Positions 37,901 through 49,900 of a stretch of DNA of 64,000 nucleotides are shown here, one piece after another (position 1 is the first letter of the stretch; each line of letters starts with the position of its first letter). This DNA is from Diospyros lotus (Eukaryota > Streptophyta > Magnoliopsida > Ericales > Ebenaceae). The stretch is from contig NC_068348.1 in assembly GCF_014633365.1 (NCBI RefSeq), positions 17,688,311 through 17,752,310 of the forward strand, written 5' to 3'. The notes below the pieces were generated by a model that was given only the letters and a program-made list of their open reading frames with translations, was not told the DNA's origin and searched no databases. The position numbers and the translations under genes are program-made.

Positions 37901-40900
37901 GTTTATTGCCAAAGTTGACAATATAGTTATTCCAAAAGATATCTAAGGAGCAATGCAGGATCCTAAATGGAAAGTAGTGGTTATGGAGGAAATGAAGGCC
38001 TTGGTGGGAAATGGCACTTGGGAAATAGTGAGGAGACCTTTAGACAAGAAGATAGTTGGATGCCGATGGGTATTTACTGTGAAGCATAATACTGATGGTA
38101 GTGTTGAAAGGTATAAAGCTCGGTTGGTGGCCTAAGGGTTCACTCAAACATATGGGATAGATTATGAGGAGACATTTGCACCTGTGGCTAAGTTGAATTC
38201 TATCCGGGTAATCCTTTCTATTGCAGTAAATTTAGATTGGCCACTATTTCAATTTGATATTAAGAATGCATTTCTTAATGGGGACTTAGATGAGGAAATA
38301 TATATGAGGATCCCACCTGGTTTTGAAGGGGAGGCTGGCATAGGAAATATGTGCAAGCTAAGAAAATCTCTATATGGATTAAAACAGTCACCTAGGGTAT
38401 GGTTCAAAAAATTCAGCATGATCTTAATTCGATTTGGGTATCAACAGGGACAAGCTGATCATACTTTGTTTGTGAAAACCACAGAATATGGGAAGAAATC
38501 TATTCTAATTGTTTATGTTGATGATATCATTGTAACATGTGATGATCTACAAGAAATTGAAGCCTTAAAAGGGAAGCTGAAGGCGGAATTTGAAGTCAAA
38601 GATTTCGGGCTTATGAAATACTTCTTGGGTATGGAAGTGGCTAGAAGTCAAGAAGGGTTATTTGTATCACAAAGGAAGTACACCCTGGATTTACTAAAAG
38701 ACACTGGGATGTTGGCATGCAGACCTACTAGCACTCCACTAGACAAGGGTTGGAAATTAAGAGAAGAATAGGGTGATATTCCGGTAGACAAGGAGAGGTA
38801 CCAACGCTTGGTGGAAAGGTTGATTTATTTGTCTTTGACTCGGCTTGACATTGCCTATGCAGTAAGTAAAATAAGTTAATATATGCACTCACCCACACAA
38901 AGACATATGGATGCAGTATTTCATGTACTAAGGTATCTTAAAGGAACACCTGAAAAAGGATTAATGTTTCGAAAAACAAAGGAAAAAGGAATTGAAGGAT
39001 TTGTGGATGCAGATTGGGCAGTTCAAATGAGGGCAGCAGGTCAACAATGGGATATTGTACCAAGGTATTAGGAAATGTGGTGACATGGAGAAGCAAAAAA
39101 CAATCAGTGGTGGCCCGCAATAATGTTAAGGTAGAATTCCGAGCGATGGCTCAAGGAATATGTGAAGTGATATGGTTAGTGATATGGTTAGAGAGGCTAT
39201 TGAAGGACCTAAAGATACCCTTGGCTCAACCTACAAAGGTATACAGTGATAGTAAGTCGGCAATAAGCATGGTAAAGAATCATGTCCAACATGTTCACAT
39301 GAAACATGTGAGGATAGACAAAAGTTTTATAAAACGAGAAATTGAAGAAGGAGGGATAGTCTTATCTTATATTCCCACCAAAGATCAAGTAGCAGATGTG
39401 TTCACAAAGGCTATGGTGAGACTGGGGTTCGAATTTCTGATTGGCAAGCTGGGAATGATGTGCATCTACTCCATAGTTTGAGGGGGAGTGTTGGGCGAAA
39501 TTCAAAGTTGAAGATCGTTTATGAAGGGAAAGGCCATCCGACCATGTAGATTGAATTGTTGTACTTATAATTTAAAGTTTGAATGTGTATGCTTAGATTT
39601 TAGGTTATCTCTATAATTTAGGAGATAGAATTTCCTAAGTTTTAGGAGATAGAATATCTTATCCCATCTCCTATTTTCTAGGAGAAAAGATGAGGATAGG
39701 TAGAGTATTTAACTTCTTGTTCTCGACTCATTTAGAATTATTCAAGCATTATTTTTTCTTGCTTGTTTCAAGATAGAAGTTGTAACCCAAACTGTAATTA
39801 GTTATAGTTTGGGGGTTAAATTATAAATATCTAATAATATTCATTGGAATATCCACCCACTATTATAAATAGAGGGCAAGGGGTAGCAAATGGAGAGAGA
39901 GTTCTCATTTTTTTGTTTGTAATGAGAGCTGATTGTTTCTGAGAGAAAGGCTAGGTGATGTTAGCTTTGTAATTTTGGGAGAAAACAAGTGGGGCGCTAG
40001 GGAATAGAAGGGAGAGAAGGGCCACTACTATACTGATCGATTTCTGGAAATAAAGACTGCTCTCGGGAGGATCTTAGAGGCTGGATGTAGTGCCAATTTA
40101 GTTGGCATGAATCAGGATAAAAGTCTGTCTTCTTATATGCTTTGAATGTTTTCTTTCTTGTTCTGTTCTTACTTAAATTCTGTTCTTTATTGACTGTTTG
40201 TGTTGTGGTGTGTTGGGCGGTGAGTTGTGAGTGTTTGGAGGGGTGTTTGATCGGTTTCTTAGAGGGTTTTAAGGCTGCCAGTGCTCCTAATTCAAAACAA
40301 TGGGAAAAACCTGATCAAATCAAACACACAAACACATCAAAGAAAACAAATCAATGCTGTAAAACATATCAATGGACCACCTTTGGATAAATTTCAGCTG
40401 CAATAACTAAACCTGCAACTCTCATTAGATATTATCCTCTCAAGGGATTTCCTAATGAATAACTTTTCCTAACATTAATATGATTGATATACTCCATGGT
40501 GGGACTAAAGACTAAACCAAATCCATACATGATGTTATTCCTTAATCCCGAAGGTTCCAACCTTTCACACAGCATTTCAACACCAGTGAACCTCTCTTGG
40601 AATTGAACTTAACATTTGCTAGACTTACTCCTAGTTCCCAAAACCGGCATTTTTTAGGATTTATCACTGACTTTCCTTATGATGTTTGCTTCAAAACAAG
40701 ACTGCTCAACTTCTTTTCTTAACTCTCCTCTATTTCCAGCTTAACAAAGGGTATGCTTGAGATTTGGGTACTCCTAGGCTGCCATGAGCTGTCCTACTCC
40801 TATTCCAACCTCTATGCCTTATCTTTCCAGCTTCTCTTCCTTCCAACAATCCCAAACACTGAACTACCACCTCAGCTACACCTTGAGATTCCCATTGGAT

Positions 40901-43900
40901 AACTATCAATGAAGCTGCCTTACTTTTCCTAGGCATATCATTGAAATTGACACAGCTATCCCATGCACTTAATTTACCCCTTGGACTATCACAATCTTAT
41001 ATCTTACCTAGGGGATTATAATCACACCTAGAGAGACCTTCTAAGCAACCAATCCTTGCTTACCTTTCCCTCTAGCCTATTACCCTTGGCTACACTATAA
41101 GATCACTTTTCCTTTAATTTTCCTTATGAATAATTAGCTGTTTGAGACACCTATTTGATCCTAAGTCAAGCCTTTATGTGCTGATATACCTGATGACCAT
41201 TTGTCTAGCCTTTCTCCCTAGGCTTTCCCACCCCCGACATTTCCTTAACTTACAAATAGACACTTACACAGCACTCCACCCATTTAACCTAAGGGATCTT
41301 CCACCTAAGTCCAAGACTCTCCCCAAATTTACATGGCTCCATGCCATTTATTTGGACATGAGTGCAGCCCTCTTTCTTATACAAGGGGCTCTATATCCCA
41401 GCCTATCCTTAGCGCTCAAGACAGTGCATAAGCATCTTATAAACCCAAATTTCCATACCTCACCGGAACCTAACTTAAGACCTATCACTACCCATCCTAG
41501 GCAGCACACCAAACCTTCTATTCCCTTGCTCATTTCCTACAAGATGATTCTTCTTCCCTTTCCTTGCTTAATCTGGACTTTTGATCAATAATGGCTACAC
41601 CATACAAGAACACACTTGCACACACCATTTCCCCTCACTATTCACAAGGACCCTCACTGCAAGAGCCAAAACTATCTTAAACACTAGCTTCCTTTTATGA
41701 ATATGATTAAATTTTTTTTTCAGATTCCCTTTTTGCTATACCCTGGTTCATAGGTTAGTTTCGGACATCCCAAAGGATTCTCCTTGCTGGCCAGCATTCC
41801 AAATTCCATCCCTTGGCCTTGGAATCAACCAATTCCATGTCCTATTATTAGAGTTTTCCCTCATAGATAAGAACCCTAGCTTTTGTAAGACCTAGGCATA
41901 CCTATTACACAACTCCACAACACCTAACCCTTCACACCAGAAGCAATTTCCAGCAAGCTTAAATTCGATTCCAGCCAGCTCAAATATGCTTGGGAATTCC
42001 TTAGGGACATGCCATCTTCACTAGGTACACTTTAACTAGCTCCACCATGAGACAAAGCCTAGATAGGTACCCCCTAGATCCTAGAAACTGATCTCCAATG
42101 GGTTTTTGACATATACAAGGTCTGTTTTGGAGACTTCTACATTTGGTAACCTTACCAAACTACATGGTTTCTATTCCTATACACCTGTAAATTTTCCCCT
42201 CCCCTAATATCTCTAGCCTTAGAGATGTCAAAAAGGCCGGGCAGCTCAGGACGGGCCAGGCTATGGATTGTTCAAATAGGTCGAGCTGGGCCCGGGCCCC
42301 AAGAGGGGGGCCAAGCTGGGCCAAAGAATTTGGGCCCCCGGCCTGGCCCATCAAAGGCCCCAGCCTAGCTTGTGGCCCATTGGGCTTGGCCCGTTGGGAC
42401 CTTATGGGCCAGGCCCATGAGGCTCTTATGGGCCTGGCCAGTTAGGCCCTACGATTAACAGAAAATCATTTATCAAAACATTTCTATATTTTTTTGTAAA
42501 TGGACTATCATTACTTGGAATGTTGAATTGTGAAAAACAAGTTCATAAAACTAGTAAACCTACTAAAGTTATCCAATAAAGATCCACGGCTGATGTCAAT
42601 TTCAACACATAATTATGGCTTGATGTGGAGTTCGAACAACAAGGGATCGAGTTAGTAGATGAATCAAGTGAAGATGATGTTGATGACTACTTGAAGTCAC
42701 TTTACCTTTGCAATTTTGTACTATTTTTTTTTATTTAATCGAAAATATGTAAAAATTTAATTTAACTATTGTACTCCCTCACCAATTAGTATTGGCAATC
42801 ACCATTTGAGTGATGAGAGTTTTTTTGCTAGCCGCAAGATAATGATCTTGCTGCAACAAGAGATTTAAAAATTTCCTACCTCTAAAAAAAGGCTAAGATT
42901 ATTAGGGATGGTTGCTAGCTCATGTAAAAAAGCTAAAAAAACTATTTTATTGAACTTCTTCAAGTGATGGCTTGAAGAGAGAGAAGTAGGTCATTTGTTT
43001 ATCGAACGGCTTGAACCTCTATAAATTGCAGTGTCCCTTGCTCAATTTTTTTTGTAATTGTGTTATTCTTTATTAATTTTTGATATTGGATGCTAAAAAA
43101 TTTATATTTCACAATATATATAAATAATATATATGAAAAAATGTTTGGGCGTGAGCGTAACCCTTCATAGCGACGCGCTACACTGCCCGAGTGTAGTGTC
43201 AAGTGAGCTACGGCCGCTGCATCGACGCCCGGATGTAGTGATAAATGAGCAAGGGTTCCCGTATTTGCTTGGACGGATGTGTGTAAAGAAGTTAGTCCAA
43301 CATCAAAATCAAAATCAAAACCAAAACCAAAAACAAAATCAAAATCAAAACCAAAAACAAAATCAAAATCAAAAACAAAATCAAATTCAAAGTCAAAGCC
43401 AAAAACAAAATCATAGATTAAGGATTGGGTCATGGAACATAGGAACATTAACAGGCAAAGCTATGGAAGTGGTAGATGTGATGATTAGGAGAGAGATTAA
43501 TATTATGTGCCTTCAAGAGACGAGATGGGTAGGAAAAAAAGCAAAAATTTTGTCAGAAAATGGATATAAAATATGGTACACAGAAAATGATCGAGCAAAA
43601 AATGGAGTAGGAATCATTATGGATAAAAGTTTAGTAGATGAGGTAGTGGGTGTAAAGAGAATAGGGGATAGGATTATTATGGTGAAGGTTATTCTAGGAA
43701 GAATGACTATGAATATCTTTAATACATATGCACCACAAGCGGGGTTAGGTGAGGAGATAAAAATAAAATTCTGGGAGGACCTAGAGGGACTCATACAAAT
43801 GATACCAAGAGGAGAGAAAGTGATTATAGGAGGTGACTTAAATGGTCACGTGGGTAGAGACGGAAACGGCTATAGAGAGGTACATGGAGGGTATGGATTC

Positions 43901-46900
43901 GGGAAAATTAATAATGAGGGTAAGTCTATTCTAGATTTTGCAATGGCATATGGGCTCATCATAACCAATACTAGGTTCAAAAAACGGGAGAAACACTTAA
44001 TCACATATAAAAATGTCACATCAAGCACTCAAATAGATTACTTTCTCATGAGACAAGAGGACCGGGTATGTTATAGGGATTGTAAGGTGATACCAGGAGA
44101 GTGTTTGACTACTCAACATAGACTTCTAGTACTTGACGTCCAAGTAGGAAATTGGAAGAGAAAAAATCACATAAAACAAAATCCAAGAATCAGGTGGTGG
44201 GATTTAAAAGGGGAGAAACAACTAATCTTCAAAGAAAAATTAAGAGGTAGAAGAGAATGGAATGGAGAAGGACAGACAAACCAAATGTGGAGAGAAATGG
44301 CTAACGCCCTGAGAAACACAGCAAAGGTAGTGCTTGGAGAGACAAATGGTAGAGCCCCTAACCTTAAGGAGTCTTGGTGGTGGAATGAAGAAGTGCAATT
44401 GAAAATTAAAAATAAGAAAAATTGCTATAAGGCTGTATATCAGTGCAACAATGAAGAAAATCAAAAAAATTATAAAGAATCAAAAAAGGTAACAAAAAAA
44501 GCTGTTAGTGAAGCAAGGTCAAAAGCATACGAGAATCTATATAAACGACTTGATACAAAAGATGGAGAAAGGGATATATATAAATTAACTAAAGCAAGAG
44601 AAAGAAAAACAAGGGATTTAAATCAAGTGAAATGCATAAAAGATGAAAATCAAAATGTATTAGTGAATGAGGGAGCGATTAAGGAGAGATGGAAAGAGTA
44701 TTTCACAAAATTATTCAATGATGATGGCGACACAAGAGTTAGGTTGGGACATCTTAGTAACTCCGAAGGGAACGTGAGCTATACATTTTATCGACGCATA
44801 AGTCCAAATGAAATAAGGCAAGCATTAAAAAAGATGAAAAATCATAAGGTGGTGGGACCGAATAATATACCAATAGAAGCATGGAAATGCATGGGAGAAG
44901 AGGGTATCTCCTAGCTAACGAAATTATTTAACGTGATTCTTAAATCAAAATAGATGCCAGATGAGTGGAGGAAGAGTACTTTGGTCCCTATATATAAGAA
45001 CAAAGGAGATGTTCAAAACTGTGAAAATTACAGAGGAATTAAGTTAATGAGCCATACCATGAAACTCTGGGAGAGAGTAATAGAGCAGAGGCTCAGAAAA
45101 GAAACAGAGGTCTCAGAAAATCAATTTGGTTTCATGCCCGGTAGGTCAACAATAGAAGCTATATACCTACTGAGGTGCCTAATGGAAAGGTATCGGGATC
45201 ATCAGAAGGACCTACATATGGTGTTTATAGATCTAGAAAAGGCTTATGATAGGGTCCCTAGAGAAGTATTATGGAGGGTTTTAGGGCAGAAAGGAGTCCG
45301 AATAGCCTATATACAAGCCCTTAAGGACATGTATCATGGTGCAGAGACAAGGGTCAGAACATGCGGAGGGGATACTGAACCGTTTAAAATTACAATAGAA
45401 TTGCATCAAGGTTCTGCACTAAGTCCATACTTATTTGCTTTAGTAATGGATGAACTCACTAAAGATATTCAGACAGATGTGCCATGGTGTATGCTATTTG
45501 CAGACGACATAGTGTTGGTGGATGAAACAAAAGAAGGAGTGAACACTAAGCTTGAGTTATGGAGAAACAATTTAGAATCTAAGGGATTTAAATTAAGCAG
45601 AAAGAAAACAGAATATATGGAATGTAAATTTAGTAAGAATGCAAGAGTGGAGGATGTTATAATAAAATTGGAAGACCAAATCTTACAAAGAAAAGACCAT
45701 TTTCGATATTTGGGATTAGTGATTCAAAAAGATGGAGAAATTCACGAGGATGTTACACATAGAATTAAGGCAGGTTGGCTAAAATGGAGAAATGCATCGG
45801 GAGTGTTATGTGATGATAAAATCCCATTAAAATTGAAAGGAAAATTCTATAGGACAGCTATAAGACCAGTTTTGTTGTACGGCTCAGAATGTTGGGCAGT
45901 CAAATACCAACATAAGCAAAAGACGAGTGTAGCGGAGATGAGGATGTTAAGATGGATGTGCGGTCATACAAGAAAAGATAAAATTAGAAATGAAGTTATT
46001 CGTAATAAGATAGGAGTAGTGCCAATAGAGTAGAAGATGAGAGAGATTAGACTAAGATGGTTTGGTCATGTGAGAAGAAGACCAAGAGACGCTCCTGTGA
46101 GGAGAGTTGATGAAATGGAACAATTAATCAAAAAAAGAGGTAGAGGCAGACCTAAGAAGACTTTGAGGGAGACATTAAAGTTTGATATGAAGTGTATGGA
46201 TCTCAATGAAGATATGACAAAAAATAGAAATACATGGAAGTCTAGAATTCATGTAGCCGACCCCACATAGTGGGATAAAGGTTGGATATGTTGTTAATAT
46301 ATATAAATAATAACCATCAATATATTTAAAATTTTCAAGCTAAATTTTTTATATATTTGAATTATAAATAAACATTCTCCTTTTTATATGTGCATTATTT
46401 TTCATATCAATTCATAGGAAAATTTACAAGGCATATAGAATTTTGAAATATAAAATGATGAAATAATATTTAAAACTTAAGATAGAAAATTGTTTAAAAA
46501 GGAAAAAAAGAAAAAAATTAGTTTTTATATATGCATTATTTTGATATTCATATATGCATTATTTTTTAAAAAAAGAAAAAAGGGGCCGAGCTCAGTGGGC
46601 CAGGCTTACCAGGGCCTATGGGCCAGGCCCACTAGGCCCTGTGGGCTAAGGGCCCAGCCCGACCCTCTAGCCCACGAGCTAGCCCGGCCCGGCTCCCCTA
46701 CAGGGTAGGGGGGCTGTGGGCCAGGCCAGGCCCTACCCACGGCAAAAAAGGTCGAACTGGGCCCAACTCTTTTAGTAAATGGGCCTACCCTTTTGACATC
46801 TGTACCTAGCAGCCTTAGATACCTTTCCTAGTCCTTGCTCACCATTGTGAGCCATCCTCAAGAAATGCCCTAACCTAACTTATCATGGGCTATCCTTAGT

Positions 46901-49900
46901 GACTGCAGCTTATCCACATAACCTGCAAGCATGCACCACATAACCTCTATTCTCGAGGGTTGCTTCCATCTCTCTAAGAGATCCTAGCAACTCTTAGGAC
47001 TCTAATTCTCACTATCTAATTATTCCTGAGGACATTAGGCTTTCTATTAAAACAGGGACATATTTTACAGCTTCTAATAATTTGGAACAGCTCCACCATG
47101 TATCCTATTCTCCCATCTCCAATTCCCTTGACCTTAATTGTTGCCTGGACAACCTATTCCACCCCTCCACCATGACTCTTATATGAAAAATACATATTAC
47201 CTATGATAAGAACATTCTAAACCTAGGCCCTATGCTACTTTTACTGCATGCCTAGAAAGAAAAAAAAAAAAACTATAGAACTCCTAAACTATCATAGCTG
47301 AATTCACTCATGGTGCTAGAACATTCGAGGCTAGATTTTTCTTGAAATTCCTTTTTCTTGTTTGGGCAATTCCTCTTAATATGACCCTCTTCATGACACA
47401 AGCAACACCTAACAGATCTCCTACTATTTCTAGACTTAGATCTTCCTCTACCCTTATTTCTTTGATCCCCCTTTTCTGGCCTAGAATAGAGATGTCAAAA
47501 GGGCAGGCTCGGCCCGGCCCACGAGCTTTTTGGGCTTTTTAAACGGGTTGGATCGGCCCATTTACTCAAAGGGTCGGGCTCGATTCGGCCTTTTTTGCAG
47601 TGGGTAGGGCTCGGCCTGGCCCTTAGCCCACAGGACCTAGTGGGCTGGGCTCAGTGGGCCGGCCCACAGGCCCTAGTAAGCCAGCCCCATCGAGCCCGAC
47701 CCTTTTTTTTTTCTTTTTTTAAATAATGCATATATAAATATCAAAATAATGCATATAAAAATCATTTTTTTCTTTTTTTCCTTTTTAAACAATTTTCTAT
47801 CTTAAGTTTTAAATATTATTTTATCATTTTATATTTCAAAATTCTATATGCCTTGTAAATTTTTTTGTGAATTGATATGAAAAATAATGCACATATAAAA
47901 AGGAGAATGTTTACTTATAATTTAAATATATAAAAAATTTAGTTTGAAAATTTTAAATATATTGATGGTTATATTTATATATATTACGAAATGTAATTTT
48001 TTTAGCATCCAATATCAATAATTAATTAAGAACAACACAGTTAAAAAAATAAATGAGCAAGGGACACTGCAATTTATAGAGGTTCGAGCCGTTCGGTAAA
48101 CAAATGGCCTACTCCTCTCTCTTCAAGCCATCACTTGAAGAAGTTTAATAAAATAGTTTTTTTAGCTTTTTTACATGAGCTAACAACCATCCCTAATAAT
48201 CCTAGCCTTTTTTTAGAGGTAAGAAATTTTTAAATCTCTTGTTGTAGCAAGATCATTATCTTGCTGCTAGCAAAAAACTCCCATCACTCAAATGGTGATT
48301 GCCAATACAGATTGGTGAGGGGGTACAATAGTTAAATTAAATTTTTATATCTTTTTGATTAAATAAAAGAAAATAGTACAAAATTGCAAAGGTAAAGTGG
48401 CTTCAGCTTGTCATCAACATCATCTTCACTTAATTCATCTACTAACTCGATCCCTTGTTGTTCGAACTCCACATCGAGCCATAATTATGTGTTGAAATTG
48501 TCATCAACCCTAGATCTTTATTGGATCACTTTAGTGGGGTTTTCTAGTTTTATGCACTTGTTTTTCACAATTCAACATTCCAAGTAATGATAGTCCATTT
48601 ACAGAAAAATATAGAAATGTTTTAATAAATGATTTTTCGTTAACCATAGGGCCTAGCCCATAAGGGCCTCATGGGCCTGGCCCATAAGGTCGCAACGGGT
48701 CAGGCTGGGCTGTGGGCCCAAATTCTTTGCCCCGGGCCCCATTGGGGGGTGGGGGGCTTGGCCCTGCCCGTTTGAACAGTGACGGGCCGGGCCATAGCCC
48801 GGCCCTTTTGACATCTCTAGCCTAGACCTAGCTACTAGGGCATCTTGTGGAGAACTCTTGACCTCTACCTTTTGTTGCAGTTCCTTGGAGTTTAGAGCTC
48901 CAATTACATCATCTAATGAAAGGTTTTCCCTACCATGCTTTAGTATGTCAACAAAGGTCTCATAGGTCTTAGGCAAAGAGTGCAAGAGGATGAGGGCCTT
49001 GTCCTCATCATCATACTTAATATCTATGTTCTCTAGGTCCAAACACAACTTTGTAAAATCATCAATATGGTTATGCAATTTTTGACCTTCTCCCATTCTA
49101 AATGAGAAGAAGTGGGTTTTTAAGAACAACCGAGTAGAAAGGGTCTTGGTTAGGTATAGAGTCTCTAACCCATTCCATAGGAATAGGGCGGTGGTCATCT
49201 TGGATACTTCTCTTAAAACTTTATCACCAAGGCTAAGAATCAATGTATTATAGGCCTTCTCATCTATTTCGTCCCTCTGTTTAAACCTTTCTTGTTTCTA
49301 TTCTGCCGAGAGGGTTTCAGGTAATTTTTCTTCCTCTTCTAAGGCTGATTTTAATCCTAAGTTCCCTAGTAAAGCTTTCATTTTAATCCTCCAAAGGCCA
49401 AAATCATTATGGCCGGTGAATTTCTCTACATCATTTCTTGTTGCAGCCATGCTTGAAAACAATAGGTAGATTAAATCAATAAGAAATATAAGGAAACCTT
49501 GCAAGAAAGCGGTTCTTGATCCTAGGGGTGGCTTTGATACCAAATTGTTAACCTTAGGACTCTTAGATTATACCCTTAGGCGAGAAAACCCTCTCATAAA
49601 CCCTCTCCAACACTCACGGATGCAGTGGAATTATAAGAACATGAAAATGAACAATAGAAAGAAATTAACAGAATTGAAAAGATCAAACCAGAAGGGAGAC
49701 ACAACAGATTTATCCTAGTTCAAGCCAATTTAATTGACTCTACATCCAGCAGTCCAACACCCCAATTGAGCAGCTTTTATTGAGAAGAAACTGATCAGTA
49801 CAAAACCCAAGCCCTCATACAATTCTGTCGCTCAAGTACAATTTCTTGTTCACTCCAAGAAAGTCCAAGAACTCAATACACAAGTTTCACTTTTTCTAGA

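Larger units (their letters stand above)
34584..39770 (+). mobile_element. Ty1/copia retrotransposon B, full length
   Basis: LTRs of 283 and 282 bp, primer-binding site, gag-pol and polypurine tract, with a perfect 5-bp duplication agata (34579-34583, 39771-39775). The LTRs differ at about 12 sites plus one indel by eye, about 4%, so it is younger than A, C or E. Coding capacity is lost through several stops and two frame shifts. It lies inside element C in the opposite orientation. Confidence 0.95.
42220..46804. mobile_element. hAT-type non-autonomous element D1, carrying an RTE LINE
   Basis: Terminal inverted repeats TAGAGATGTCAAAAAGGCC and, reverse complemented, TACAGATGTCAAAAGGGT. Subterminal regions are dense in gggcc/ggccc. 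It is homologous along its length to D2 in opposite orientation. Flanks tctagcct and cctagcag share ctagc. Without the LINE it is about 1.4 kb. No transposase domain recognised. Confidence 0.75.

Noticed and set aside
41142..41591. 149-codon open frame in element C
   Set aside because: CT-rich composition; no domain; sense unrelated to the element's orientation.
42263..42445. Short Gly/Pro-rich open frames in D1 and D2 ends
   Set aside because: They arise from gggcc/ggccc-rich subterminal repeats and occur on both strands.
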